Assembly (NCBI RefSeq): GCF_002099195.1
Contig: NZ_NBYX01000001.1
Span: 868,168-932,167, forward strand
DNA from: Burkholderia puraquae
GTDB taxonomy: Bacteria > Pseudomonadota > Gammaproteobacteria > Burkholderiales > Burkholderiaceae
Direction: 5' to 3'
DNA length: 64,000 bases
Both the position numbers and the translations under genes were made by a program. Each line of letters starts with the position of its first letter. The first letter of the stretch is position 1. The notes below the pieces were generated by a model. The model was not told the DNA's origin. It did not search any database and saw nothing but the letters and a program-made list of their open reading frames with translations. Positions 46,796 through 56,542 of the stretch are shown in pieces.

Positions 46796-49437
46796 AACGT
46801 CCTGCCCGCCTCGCGCACGTGGCTGAAATAGCGCTCGCCGATCCGGTTCGACAGTTCCCAGACCGCCTTCACCGTCGTGTCGAGCGCACCGAGCAGCTTC
46901 TCGTGCCGGCCGCCGTCGGCGGTCTCGCACAGCTCGTGCAGCGACCATGCGGGGACGTCGGGAATCGTCTCGGCCAGCTCGGACAGCGCGTAGCCTTCGC
47001 TGCGCTCGACCTTCGACATCCGGCCGCGCAGCGCCTGCACGACCCAGCCGAGCGAGCGCGGGTTGTCGGTATCGAGCACGACGAGCGACAGCAGCGGCGC
47101 GACATCGAAGCCGCGCTGGAACCGCGAACGGAACGTGATCGTGCTGTCGAACAGCTCCAGCACGAGCTCGAAGCCGTCCTGCCGGTGCACGGCGCCTTCG
47201 TCGAACGCGAACTTCAGTACGCTGCACAGGAAATCCAGCCGGTCGATCTGCCGGCCGATCGACAGCAACCGCCAGCCGTCGTCGCGCGTCATGTTGTCGG
47301 TCTGCGCGCCGGTGATCGCGCCGAGCAGCAGGCCGAGGCGCTCCAGCAGCTGCAGCGCCTCGTTGCCGATCTGCTCCTCGGCTTCCGGCTGGCCCGCGCT
47401 GTCCGCGAACAGTTGGGTTGCGTCGTCGATCAACCGCCACTGATCGCTCGACAGCCGTTCGCGGATCGCGGCGGCCGCGCCACGCATCCCGAACAGGCAC
47501 GACGCGATGCCCGACGTGCGATCGGCGCCGCGCGTCAGCGACATCGCGAGCGTGTGCTGGAATACACGCGGCGCATCGACGGCGTTCGGCGCATCGGCCG
47601 CGATCAGGCCCGTGTCGCGGCACAGCGTGTCGATCAGCTCCAGGTGCGCGGGGCTGTCGACGTCGTCCTCGCCGCGCAGCCGTTCGAGCGCGGCGCGCGC
47701 GAGGCGCATCAGGTTGGTCGCGCGCTCGGTGTAACGGCCGAGCCAGAACAGGTTCTCGGCCGCGCGGCTCGCGATCGCGCGCGGGCGCTCGACGAGGTCG
47801 TCGGGGCCGAGGTGCGTCTGCAGCAGCGTCGTCGAATCGACGATGCCTTCGGTCATCACCCACGTATCCACGGTGCTGCCACCGCGCGGCATCGGCGCGT
47901 TGAACAACGTGTCGCGCGTACCGACCCGCGACAGCCCGCCCGGCAGGAGCCGCCAGCGCTGCGCGCCGTCGGCGAGCGCGAAGACGCGCATCAGCACCGG
48001 CTTCGGCACGATACGCGCGCTGCCGTTGCTGTCGGGCGCGTCGTGGCGCGGCCAGGTCGGCGCCTGCGACAGCGGCAGGTCGGCCTGCACCGTATAGTGC
48101 TCCGGCCGCGCGAGGATCCGCGCGCGCCACTCGGCCAGCTGCGCCTGCGTGAGACGCGCGCCGATCACCGGTTCGAACGAGCTGTCGGCCTGCACGTCGG
48201 GCGGATAGGATGCCTTGATAATGCCGCGCGCGAGCTGCGGCAGCGCATCGTCGCACGCGGCTGCCTCGCCGCACCACCACGAATGCACGGCCGGCAGTGT
48301 CAGCGTTTCGCCGAGCAGCCCTTCCGCGAGACGCGGCATGAAGCCGAGCATCGCCGGCGATTCGAGGAAGCCCGAGCCCGGCGCGTTCGCAAGCAGCACG
48401 TTGCCCGCGCGCACGGCTTGCAGCAGCCCCGGCACGCCGAGCATCGAATCGGGCCGCAATTCGAGCGGATCGAGCCACGCGTCGTCGACGCGCCGCAGGA
48501 TGCCGTGCACGGGTTCGAGCCCGCGCAGCGTCTTCAGGAATACGCGGTTGTCGCGCGCGGTCAGGTCGCCGCCTTCGACAAGCGTGAGGCCGAGGTAGCG
48601 CGCGAGATACGCGTGCTCGAAATACGTCGCGCTGTGCGGCCCCGGCGTCAGCAGCACGATCCGCGAATTCTTGCGGGCCGGGCTGAGCGCCTGCATGCTC
48701 TGCAGCAGCGCGCGGTACGCGGACGCGAGCCGCTGCACGCGCAGCCCGCGAAACCCGCGCGGAAAGAGCCGCGACACGATCAGCCGGTTTTCGAGCAGGT
48801 AGCCGAGCCCGGCCGCGCCCTGCGTGTGCTGCGCGACGATCCGCCACTGCCCGTCCGGGCCGCGCGCGAGATCGAATGCGACGACGTGCAGCCAGGTATC
48901 GCCCGGCACGCGCGCGCCGCGCATCGCACGCAGGTAGCCGGGATGCCCGGTGACGAGCGCGGGCGGCAGCAGCCCGCGCTCGAGGATCGTCTGCGGCCCG
49001 TACAGGTCGGCCAGCGTCGCGTTGAGCAGCCGCACGCGCTGCAGCACGCCGCGCTCGATCGTGACCCAGTCCTCGGGCGTGACGATCAGCGGCAGCAGGT
49101 CGAGCGACCACGGGCCGGCTGCGCCGTCGCCGGCACGCTGCTCGTGCAGCTGGTAGAACAGGCCGTTCTCGCGCATGCGCCGGTGCAGCGCATCGGCGCG
49201 GCGATCGAGGTCGGCCACGCCGTCGCTGCCGATCGACGTGAAGAAGCTGCGCCACGCGGGCGCGAGCGCAGGTGCGTTCAGGCCGGCCGCGCTGCCGCGC
49301 AGTTCGTCGTAGCGGCCGGCAGACGCCGGCGCCGCGAGCGCGGCGGCCAGTTCGGCGGCGTCCGGCTGCGCGCCGGTATCGAAAAGCGTGGGCATCGCGT
49401 CGGAGGCGGCGAGATGATCGGTGTCAATGGGCGGCAC
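46789..49437 (-). CDS. Circularly permuted ATP-grasp / alpha-E fusion protein (set A)
   Basis: The 882-residue protein joins two domains that are separate in the second set of this block. Residues about 70-560 are the circularly permuted ATP-grasp (DUF404/DUF407 type), with WVTIERGVLQRVRLLNA, TPGPHSATYFEHAYLA and GGSTVDTWVM. The rest, from about 570, is an alpha-E (DUF403) helical domain starting near AENLFWLGRYTERATNLMRL. Such ATP-grasps are predicted peptide- or amide-bond ligases (Iyer and colleagues' amidoligase survey). The predicted start is GTG 49437; ATG 49395 is an alternative. It is followed immediately by a transglutaminase gene. Confidence 0.87.
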   Translation of the reverse strand: MPPIDTDHLAASDAMPTLFDTGAQPDAAELAAALAAPASAGRYDELRGSAAGLNAPALAPAWRSFFTSIGSDGVADLDRRADALHRRMRENGLFYQLHEQRAGDGAAGPWSLDLLPLIVTPEDWVTIERGVLQRVRLLNATLADLYGPQTILERGLLPPALVTGHPGYLRAMRGARVPGDTWLHVVAFDLARGPDGQWRIVAQHTQGAAGLGYLLENRLIVSRLFPRGFRGLRVQRLASAYRALLQSMQALSPARKNSRIVLLTPGPHSATYFEHAYLARYLGLTLVEGGDLTARDNRVFLKTLRGLEPVHGILRRVDDAWLDPLELRPDSMLGVPGLLQAVRAGNVLLANAPGSGFLESPAMLGFMPRLAEGLLGETLTLPAVHSWWCGEAAACDDALPQLARGIIKASYPPDVQADSSFEPVIGARLTQAQLAEWRARILARPEHYTVQADLPLSQAPTWPRHDAPDSNGSARIVPKPVLMRVFALADGAQRWRLLPGGLSRVGTRDTLFNAPMPRGGSTVDTWVMTEGIVDSTTLLQTHLGPDDLVERPRAIASRAAENLFWLGRYTERATNLMRLARAALERLRGEDDVDSPAHLELIDTLCRDTGLIAADAPNAVDAPRVFQHTLAMSLTRGADRTSGIASCLFGMRGAAAAIRERLSSDQWRLIDDATQLFADSAGQPEAEEQIGNEALQLLERLGLLLGAITGAQTDNMTRDDGWRLLSIGRQIDRLDFLCSVLKFAFDEGAVHRQDGFELVLELFDSTITFRSRFQRGFDVAPLLSLVVLDTDNPRSLGWVVQALRGRMSKVERSEGYALSELAETIPDVPAWSLHELCETADGGRHEKLLGALDTTVKAVWELSNRIGERYFSHVREAGRTLW

Positions 49438-49609
49438 GGTGTCGTTCCGTCGTCAGGGCGCGGCCGCGCACGCGCACCGCCACACGAGTGGCGGTGCGCG
49501 GCGTGCGGCCGCAATCTGCCCGCATCCTAGCATTCCGGCGGGGCCGCGACCGGCCTGTTTGCCCGGAGATCGCGAACCGCGCATCGTCGTCCGCCTCGTC
49601 ATCGTCCGG

Positions 49610-52600
49610 TCACGGCCGCCGCAGGTCGAGCGTGAACGGGAATTCGCGGCTCGGCGCGGCAGCCGCGACATCCATCCGGCCCGGCGTATGCCCCATCTCG
49701 ACGAAGCGCGCGAGCCGGCGGCTCTCCGCTTCGTACGCATTGACCGGGAACGTCGCGTAGTTGCGCCCGCCCGGATGCGCGACGTGGTAGCGGCAGCCGC
49801 CGAGCGAGCGCTGCAGCCACGTATCGACGATGTCGAACGTGAGCGGCGCGTGCACGCCGACGGTCGGATGCAACGCGGACGGCGGCGACCACGCCTTGTA
49901 GCGCACGCCCGCGACGTATTCGCCGACGGTGCCGGTCGGCTGCAGCGGCAGCGCGCGGCCGTTGACGGTCACCACGTGCCGGTTGTCGTTCAGCCCCGTC
50001 ACGCGCACTTCGAGCCGTTCGACCGACGAATCGACGTAGCGCACGTTGCCGCCGGGTGCACCCTCCTCGCCCATCACGTGCCACGGCTCCAGCGCACCGC
50101 GCAGCGACAGTTGCATCCCGTTCACCGCGATCTGGCCGAACAGCGGGAAGCGGAATTCGAAGTGCGGCGCGAACCACGCCGGATCGAACGCGAAGCCGGC
50201 ATCGCGCAGTTCGGCCAGCACGTCGTCGAAATCCATCTGAAGAAACGCCGGCAGCATGAAGCGGTCATGCAGCGCGGTGCCCCAGCGCGTGAGCGGCGTC
50301 GTGTACGGTGCGGCCCAGAAACGCGCGACCAGCGCGCGCAGCAGCAATTGCTGCACGATGCTCATTCGTGCATGTGGCGGCATCTCGAACGCGCGCAGTT
50401 CGAGCAGGCCGAGCCGGCCGGTCGACGAGTCGGGCGAATACAGCTTGTCGATGCAGAACTCGCTGCGGTGCGTGTTGCCGGTCACGTCGATCAGCAGGTT
50501 GCGCAGCACGCGGTCGACGAGCCACGGCGGCATGTCCTGCCCGAACAGCAGCTTGTTGCGCTGGATCTCGGCGAACGCGATGTCGAGTTCGTAGAGCTGG
50601 TCGTTACGCGCCTCGTCGACGCGCGGCGCCTGGCTCGTCGGCCCGATGAAGAGCCCGGAGAACAGGTAGGACAGCGACGGATGGTTGTGCCAGTACGCGA
50701 TCAGGCTCGCGAGCAGGTCCGGGCGGCGCAGGAACGGGCTGTCGGCCGGCGTCGCGCCGCCGAGCACGAAGTGATTGCCGCCGCCCGTGCCGACGTGGCG
50801 ACCGTCGACCATGAACTTCTCGCTGCACAGCCGCGATTGCCACGCGGTGTCGTACAGGAATTCGGTGTGGTCGACGAGCTCGTCGAAGTTCGCGGCCGGA
50901 TGGATGTTCACCTCGATCACGCCGGGATCGGGCGTCACCTGCAGCAGCTTCAGGCGCGCGTCGCGCGGCGGCGGATAGCCTTCCAGCACGAGCTTCACGC
51001 CCAGCGCGTGGGCGGTCAGCTCGATCGCGCCGAGCAGGTCGAGATAATCCTCGAGCGCGGCCAGCGGCGGCATGAACAGGTACAGGATGCCGTTGCGCAC
51101 TTCGACGCACAGCGCGGTGCGCGTGATCCACGCGGCCGATTCGAAGCGCTCGGGGTGGCGACTCGGGTCGCGCGCGGCCGGCCGCCCGTTCCCGGCCATG
51201 CCGTCGTCGCGCCACTGCATCACGGTCTGTGCGGACGCCTCGCGATGCACGCCGGACAGATAGCGCGGCGCATCGTCCGGGCCCGCGTAGCGCGCGCGGA
51301 TTGCGGCAGCGTCCGGCAGCGCGGCGCGCGGCGCGAACGGATCGCGTTCGACCAGGTACGGATAGTCGGCGCGGCTGGCCCACGGCAGCGAATCGAGCGG
51401 CAGCCGATAACCCATCGGCGAATCGCCGGGCATGAGGTACATCCGCTCGTCGCGGAAAAACCACGGGCCCGTCTGCCAGCGCGGCCCGTCGAGGCCCGGC
51501 CGATCGCGGCCCGGCGCGTCATCCGCGCGCTTGACCGGCAGTACGTAGCCGACCACGCTGTCGAGCTGCTGCTCGAACACCTTGCGCAGCCGCGCGCGTT
51601 CGAGTTCGTCGTCGAGGCGTGAGTCGAACGGGTCGACGTTGACCGGCAGCCGACGCTCGCGCCACAGGTAGTACCAGACATCCTCGTAGCCGGGCCGGAT
51701 GAATTCGCCGGTCAGGTTCAACCGCGCGGCGAGCGCGTCGATGAAGCGCTTCGCGTCGTCGGTCGTGTAGGCGGACGGCTCGCGCTCGTCGGCGAACAGC
51801 GACGGATCGTGCCACACGGGCTGGCCGTCGGCACGCCAGAAGATCGACAGCGCCCAGCGCGGCAGTTGCTCGCCCGGATACCACTTGCCCTGCCCGAAAT
51901 GCAGGAAGCCGCCGTCGCCGTATTCGGCGCGCAGCCGCTGCACGAGTTCGGTCGCGAAGCCGCGCTTGGTCGGGCCGAGCGCGTCGGTGTTCCACTCGGC
52001 GCCGTCGCGGTCGTCGATCGACACGAAGGTCGGCTCGCCGCCCTGCGTGAGCCGCACGTCGCCCGCGGCCAGCGCGCCGTCGACCTGCGTGCCGAGCGCC
52101 AGCACGGCGTCCCATTGCGATTCCGTATACGGCTTCGTCACGCGCGGCGATTCGTACACGCGCGTCACGGTCATCTCGTGCTCGAACGACACCTCGCACT
52201 CGTCGATCAGCCCCTCGACCGGTGCGGCGCTCGTCGGCTGCGGCGTGCAGGCCAGCGGAATGTGGCCTTCGCCGGCGAGCAGGCCCGAGGTGGGGTCGAA
52301 GCCGATCCAGCCGGCGCCCGGCAGGTACACCTCGCACCACGCGTGCAGGTCGGTGAAGTCGACCGACGTGCCGCTCGGGCCGTCGAGCGACTTCACGTCG
52401 GGCGTGAGCTGGATCAGGTAGCCCGACACGAAACGCGCGGCGATGCCGAGATGACGGCACAGCTGCACGAGCAGCCATGCGCTGTCGCGGCACGAACCCG
52501 AGGCGAGTTCGAGCGTCTGCTCGGGCGTCTGCACACCCGGCTCCATCCGCACGAGATAGCCGATATCGCGCTGCAGTTGCTGGTTCAGTGCGACGAGGAA

Positions 52601-53038
52601 GTTCATGGTGCCGGCCGGCGTGCGATCGACGCCGTCGACATACGCGCGGAACAGCGGCGCCGCGCTCGCCTGCGGATCGCACACGAGATACGGCGCGAGC
52701 TCGGTCTTCAGCGCGTCGTCGTAGCTGAACGGGTATTGCTCCGCACTGGCTTCGAGAAAGAAGTCGAACGGGTTGTACACCGACATCTCGGCGACGAGAT
52801 CGATCGTGATCTCGAAGTGCTCGGTGCGCTCCGGAAACACGAGCCGCGCGAGATAGTTCGAGAACGGGTCCTGCTGCCAGTTGACGAAGTGCTGCGCGGG
52901 CTCGACCGTCATCGAGTACGCAAGGATCGGCGTCCGGCAGTGCGGCGCGGGCCGCAGCCGCACGACCTGCGGGCCGAGGTTGACGAGCCGGTCGTAGCGA
53001 TAGCGGGTGGTGTGATGCAGCGCGACGTGAATGGACAT
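49610..53038 (-). CDS. Giant transglutaminase with DUF2126 domain
   Basis: The 1142-residue protein begins with a transglutaminase N-terminal sandwich and a core with an intact triad: C183 in GSCRDSAWLL, H232 in DLHAWCEVY and D248 in IGFDPTSG. The remainder, about residues 300-1140, is the large DUF2126 region that always accompanies this subfamily. It includes GGEPTFVSIDDRDG, HFGQGKWYPGEQLPRW and HVGTGGGNHFVLG. Some of these stretches look like a modified ATP-grasp or amidoligase. It lies between sets A and B of the amidoligase block. The product acted on is unknown. Confidence 0.87.
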   Translation of the reverse strand: MSIHVALHHTTRYRYDRLVNLGPQVVRLRPAPHCRTPILAYSMTVEPAQHFVNWQQDPFSNYLARLVFPERTEHFEITIDLVAEMSVYNPFDFFLEASAEQYPFSYDDALKTELAPYLVCDPQASAAPLFRAYVDGVDRTPAGTMNFLVALNQQLQRDIGYLVRMEPGVQTPEQTLELASGSCRDSAWLLVQLCRHLGIAARFVSGYLIQLTPDVKSLDGPSGTSVDFTDLHAWCEVYLPGAGWIGFDPTSGLLAGEGHIPLACTPQPTSAAPVEGLIDECEVSFEHEMTVTRVYESPRVTKPYTESQWDAVLALGTQVDGALAAGDVRLTQGGEPTFVSIDDRDGAEWNTDALGPTKRGFATELVQRLRAEYGDGGFLHFGQGKWYPGEQLPRWALSIFWRADGQPVWHDPSLFADEREPSAYTTDDAKRFIDALAARLNLTGEFIRPGYEDVWYYLWRERRLPVNVDPFDSRLDDELERARLRKVFEQQLDSVVGYVLPVKRADDAPGRDRPGLDGPRWQTGPWFFRDERMYLMPGDSPMGYRLPLDSLPWASRADYPYLVERDPFAPRAALPDAAAIRARYAGPDDAPRYLSGVHREASAQTVMQWRDDGMAGNGRPAARDPSRHPERFESAAWITRTALCVEVRNGILYLFMPPLAALEDYLDLLGAIELTAHALGVKLVLEGYPPPRDARLKLLQVTPDPGVIEVNIHPAANFDELVDHTEFLYDTAWQSRLCSEKFMVDGRHVGTGGGNHFVLGGATPADSPFLRRPDLLASLIAYWHNHPSLSYLFSGLFIGPTSQAPRVDEARNDQLYELDIAFAEIQRNKLLFGQDMPPWLVDRVLRNLLIDVTGNTHRSEFCIDKLYSPDSSTGRLGLLELRAFEMPPHARMSIVQQLLLRALVARFWAAPYTTPLTRWGTALHDRFMLPAFLQMDFDDVLAELRDAGFAFDPAWFAPHFEFRFPLFGQIAVNGMQLSLRGALEPWHVMGEEGAPGGNVRYVDSSVERLEVRVTGLNDNRHVVTVNGRALPLQPTGTVGEYVAGVRYKAWSPPSALHPTVGVHAPLTFDIVDTWLQRSLGGCRYHVAHPGGRNYATFPVNAYEAESRRLARFVEMGHTPGRMDVAAAAPSREFPFTLDLRRP

Positions 53039-53134
53039 GGGAGCTCGGTTCGGGTTGGGCCGGCCGCGCGCCGGGTCGCGCTCAACGCGACCCGGCGGCC
53101 CGGCCTGGCGGATTCGGCGAAAGCGCGCGTGAGG

Positions 53135-54112
53135 TCAGACGAGTTCCGGCGTCTGCACGACGCTGATCTCGACGCCGACGGCCATCGCGCCGAGCCCCGT
53201 CACCGGCTGCGCGTCGCGATAATCGAGGCCGACCGCGATGCGCACGTAGCGCTCGTCCGGGCAGCGATTCATGAACGGATCGAAGCCGACCCAGCCGAGC
53301 CCTTCGACATAGGCCTCGGCCCACGCATGGCCGGCCGGCTGCTGCATCAGCCCGGCCGCTTGCGGCTGCGCGCCGAGCGCCGGCTGCGGCAGCCCCTGCG
53401 ACTGCGCGGCATGCGACGCGCCGAGTGCCTGCTGCATGCCCTCGCCGCTCTGCAGCGCGAGCGCTTCTTCTTCCTCGTCGTCGCCCGCGTTCTGCTTCGC
53501 GTCGGCGATGCGCTGCATCGCGCTGTCTGCCAGCACGTAGCCCGAGATATAGCGCGCGGGAATCTTCAGCACGCGCGCGGCCGCGATGAACGCATGCGCA
53601 TGGTCGCGGCTCGTGCCCTCGCCGCTTTGCAGCGCGGTTTCCGCATCGACGGGCGCGTCGGCGGCCAGGTTCGGCGCATATGCGATGCGGTCGTGCACTT
53701 CCGTCATCAGCCAGTGCAGCGCGTCGAGGCTGCGCGGCTCGATCGGCAGCGCTTCGGTGAGCGCACGCACGGTGTCGCCCGCCTTCGTGAGCGCGGTCTC
53801 GCGCTCGAAGATCCACGGCGGCGCATAGCCTTCAGGATTGCCGATGATGCCCGAGCGGTCCTGCGTCTCGACGACGCCGGCCGCGATGACGACGATCTCG
53901 GCCTTCGCGCCGCGCTCGTGCCGCACGAGGTCGATCCGGTTGCCGAGCCCGTCGGCATAAGACAGCGTCGGCTCGACGCCGTCGATCGTGACCTGCCACG
54001 CGCGCACCGTCTGCCCGGGGCCCGACTGCGGACGCAGCCGCAGCCGTTGCAGTGCATGGGTGGCTTGATCGTCGAACTGATAACGCGAGATGTGTCGGAT
54101 GGCGAGTCGCAT
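53135..54112 (-). CDS. Transglutaminase-like protein with Ser at the catalytic Cys position (set B)
   Basis: The 325-residue protein has the transglutaminase N-terminal sandwich (about 1-100) and core. At the nucleophile position the two sister proteins have Cys, but here residue 168 is Ser (GEGTSRDHAHAF), encoded AGC. H262 (AGHAWAEAY) and D278 (VGFDPF) are kept with the normal 16-residue spacing. A Gln/Ala/Glu-rich insert (about residues 205-258) separates the first part of the core from the His. The protein may be catalytically dead and act as a scaffold, or may use Ser. It starts at 54112 and is 8 bases downstream of the alpha-E gene. Confidence 0.82.
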   Translation of the reverse strand: MRLAIRHISRYQFDDQATHALQRLRLRPQSGPGQTVRAWQVTIDGVEPTLSYADGLGNRIDLVRHERGAKAEIVVIAAGVVETQDRSGIIGNPEGYAPPWIFERETALTKAGDTVRALTEALPIEPRSLDALHWLMTEVHDRIAYAPNLAADAPVDAETALQSGEGTSRDHAHAFIAAARVLKIPARYISGYVLADSAMQRIADAKQNAGDDEEEEALALQSGEGMQQALGASHAAQSQGLPQPALGAQPQAAGLMQQPAGHAWAEAYVEGLGWVGFDPFMNRCPDERYVRIAVGLDYRDAQPVTGLGAMAVGVEISVVQTPELV

Positions 54113-54120
54113 GGCAAGTC

Positions 54121-55062
54121 TCAGTCGAAGTTGTAGGCCTGGGCGATTTCGAGCCCGAGGCTGTTGTTGCGGCCGATGAAGTCGGTCAGGAACTCGTGCA
54201 GGCCGCTCTTGAAGATCCGCTCGACCGAGGTATCGGACAGCATTTGCAGGATCTTCGCGGCCGTGTCGTGACACGGGTGTGTCATGCCGTAATCCTTCGC
54301 GAGCAGGTTCAGGCTCGACACGACGCGCCCGTAGCAATAGCGCAGCGAACGCGGCATGCGGCCGTTCAGGATCAGGTAGTCGGCGATGTTCATCGGCTTG
54401 TACTGCACGTCGTACACCCAGCGATACGACCGGTGCGCGGCGACGCAGCGCAGGATGGTCTCCCACTGGTAGTTGTCGAGGATCGTGCCGACGTGCGACA
54501 CCGACGGCAGCAGCAGGTGGTATTTGACGTCGATGATCCGCGCGGTGTTGTCCGCGCGCTCGATGAACGCGCCGATCTGCGCGAAATCGAAGATCTCGTT
54601 GCGCAGCATCGTGCTGTAGAAGCTGCCGAGGATCAGCGCGGTTTCGCGCTTCACCTCGTCGAGCACGGCCGGCAGTTCGCTCTCCGGCACCGGCTGTGCA
54701 AGCGCACGGCGCAGCGCGAGCCACGCGCCGTTCACGCTCTCCCACGCCTCGCGCGTGAGCGCCGTGCGCACCATCCGCGCGTTCGAGCGCGCGGCTTCGA
54801 TGCACGACAGCACGCTCGACGGGTTGTCGCGGTCGCGCAGCAGGTAGTCGGTCACGGTATCGGCCGCATACGCGTCGTATTTCTGCCGGTAGCCGTCGTC
54901 CGTGCCCGAGCTGACGAGCACCGACGACCATTCGGCCGGCGCGTCGGACGTGCGCGTGAGCGCCATCCGCAGCCCGGCATCGACGATGCGCGCGATGTTC
55001 TCCGCGCGCTCGATATAGCGGTACATCCAGTAAAGACCGCTCGCAGTTCGTCCCAGAAGCAT
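54121..55062 (-). CDS. Alpha-E (DUF403) domain protein (set B)
   Basis: The 313-residue all-helical protein begins MLLGRTASGLYWMYRYIERAENI, the alpha-E domain signature. It contains further conserved stretches including FIERADNTARIIDVKYHLLL. It is the stand-alone version of the C-terminal half of the set A fusion. Alpha-E proteins occur with circularly permuted ATP-grasps and transglutaminases and are thought to be partners in making or moving a peptide-like product. It lies 64 bases after the ATP-grasp gene and 8 bases before the Ser-type transglutaminase gene. Confidence 0.87.
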   Translation of the reverse strand: MLLGRTASGLYWMYRYIERAENIARIVDAGLRMALTRTSDAPAEWSSVLVSSGTDDGYRQKYDAYAADTVTDYLLRDRDNPSSVLSCIEAARSNARMVRTALTREAWESVNGAWLALRRALAQPVPESELPAVLDEVKRETALILGSFYSTMLRNEIFDFAQIGAFIERADNTARIIDVKYHLLLPSVSHVGTILDNYQWETILRCVAAHRSYRWVYDVQYKPMNIADYLILNGRMPRSLRYCYGRVVSSLNLLAKDYGMTHPCHDTAAKILQMLSDTSVERIFKSGLHEFLTDFIGRNNSLGLEIAQAYNFD

Positions 55063-55126
55063 CTCGTGTCCACTCCGTCTTCGTTCGGTTCGCGCGCCGG
55101 CTGCGGCGCGCGCGGTCGTGCCCGGC

Positions 55127-56542
55127 TCAGTCGGCCAGCACCCAGGTGTCCTTGGTGCCGCCGCCCTGGCTCGAGTTGACGACAAGCGATCCTTCCTGCA
55201 GCGCGACGCGCGTGAGCCCGCCCGGCGTGATGCGGATCCGGTCCGACACCAGCACGAACGGCCGCAGGTCGACGTGGCGCGGCGCGAGGCCGGCTTCGGT
55301 CAGGATCGGCGTCGTGGACAACGCCAGCGTGGGTTGCGCGATGTAGTTCGCGGGCCGCGCACGCAGCTTCGCGGCAAATGCCTCGAGCTCGGCCTTCGAC
55401 GCGCACGGCCCGACCAGCATCCCGTAGCCGCCCGAGCCGTGCACTTCCTTCACGACCAGTTCGTCGAGATGGTCGAGCACGTACTTCAGGCTGTCGGCCT
55501 CGCCGCAACGCCAGGTCGGCACGTTCTCCAGCAGCGCCTTGCGGCCCGTGTAGAACTCGACGATCTCCGGCATGTACGAGTAGATCGCCTTGTCGTCGGC
55601 GATGCCCGTGCCGGGCGCGTTCGCGATCGTGATATTGCCCGCGCGATAGACGTCCATGATCCCCGCGACACCCAGCACCGAATCGGGCCGGAACGTGAGC
55701 GGATCGAGGAACGCGTCGTCGACGCGGCGGTACAGCACGTCGATCGAGCGGAAACCCTCGGTCGTGCGCATTGCGACGCGGCCGTCGATCACCTGCAGGT
55801 CGCTGCCCTCGACGAGGTGCACGCCCATCTGGTCGGCGAGGAACGAATGCTCGTAGTACGCGGAATTGTGGATGCCGGGCGTGAGCACGGCGATGGTCGG
55901 GTTATCGGCGTTGCCGCCCGGCGGGCACACCGCCGCGAGCGACTGGCGCAGCATCTGCGGATAGGTCTCGACCGGGCGCACCTTCACCTGCTGGAACAGC
56001 TCCGGGAAGAGCTGCATCATCGTTTCGCGGTTTTCCAGCATGTACGACACGCCGGACGGCGTGCGCGCGTTGTCCTCCAGTACGTAGAACTCGTTCTCGG
56101 CGGTGCGCACGATGTCGACGCCGATGATGTGCGTGTAAACGTTTCCGGGCGGCCGGAAGTCGATCATCTCAGGGATGAACGCTTCGTTGTGCGCGATCAG
56201 GTGCTTCGGCACGATGCCCGCGCGCACGATTTCCTGGCGATGGTAGATGTCGTCGAGGAACGCGTTGAGCGCCATCACGCGCTGCTCGATGCCGAGCGAC
56301 AGCCGGCTCCATTCCGCGCCCGAGATGATGCGCGGGACGATGTCGAACGGAATCAGCCGCTCGGCGGCCTCCGCGTCGCCGTAGACGGCGAACGTGATAC
56401 CCGTCTTGCGGAACACGCCTTCCGCATCGTGGGCTTTCTGGGCGAGGCTCGCGGGATTCTGGGTGTCGAGCCACTGCTTCAGGCGCGCGTAGGGCGCCCT
56501 TACCATGTCGCCGGATTGCAGCATTTCATCGAATGGCTTCAT
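55127..56542 (-). CDS. Circularly permuted ATP-grasp protein (set B)
   Basis: The 471-residue protein is a stand-alone circularly permuted ATP-grasp (DUF404/DUF407). It has YTHIIGVDIVRTAENEFYVL, LEDNARTPSGVSYMLENRE (ATP and metal contacts), TPGIHNSAYYEHSFLA and a C-terminal GGGTKDTWVL. Predicted activity is ATP-dependent amide-bond formation. ATG 56542 (GGAGA 8 bases upstream) is preferred over an in-frame ATG at 56557. It is the first gene of the 11-kb minus-strand block, transcribed from the region at 56543-57143. Confidence 0.88.
   Translation of the reverse strand: MKPFDEMLQSGDMVRAPYARLKQWLDTQNPASLAQKAHDAEGVFRKTGITFAVYGDAEAAERLIPFDIVPRIISGAEWSRLSLGIEQRVMALNAFLDDIYHRQEIVRAGIVPKHLIAHNEAFIPEMIDFRPPGNVYTHIIGVDIVRTAENEFYVLEDNARTPSGVSYMLENRETMMQLFPELFQQVKVRPVETYPQMLRQSLAAVCPPGGNADNPTIAVLTPGIHNSAYYEHSFLADQMGVHLVEGSDLQVIDGRVAMRTTEGFRSIDVLYRRVDDAFLDPLTFRPDSVLGVAGIMDVYRAGNITIANAPGTGIADDKAIYSYMPEIVEFYTGRKALLENVPTWRCGEADSLKYVLDHLDELVVKEVHGSGGYGMLVGPCASKAELEAFAAKLRARPANYIAQPTLALSTTPILTEAGLAPRHVDLRPFVLVSDRIRITPGGLTRVALQEGSLVVNSSQGGGTKDTWVLAD

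Noticed and set aside
46819..49530. 903-residue open frame on the plus strand
   Set aside because: It is the antisense of the ATP-grasp/alpha-E fusion gene. The protein is Arg/Gln/Ala-rich without motifs, as expected of shadow frames in high-GC DNA.
51809..54136. 775-residue open frame on the plus strand
   Set aside because: Antisense to the DUF2126 and Ser-type transglutaminase genes, with Arg/His-rich sequence and no motif.
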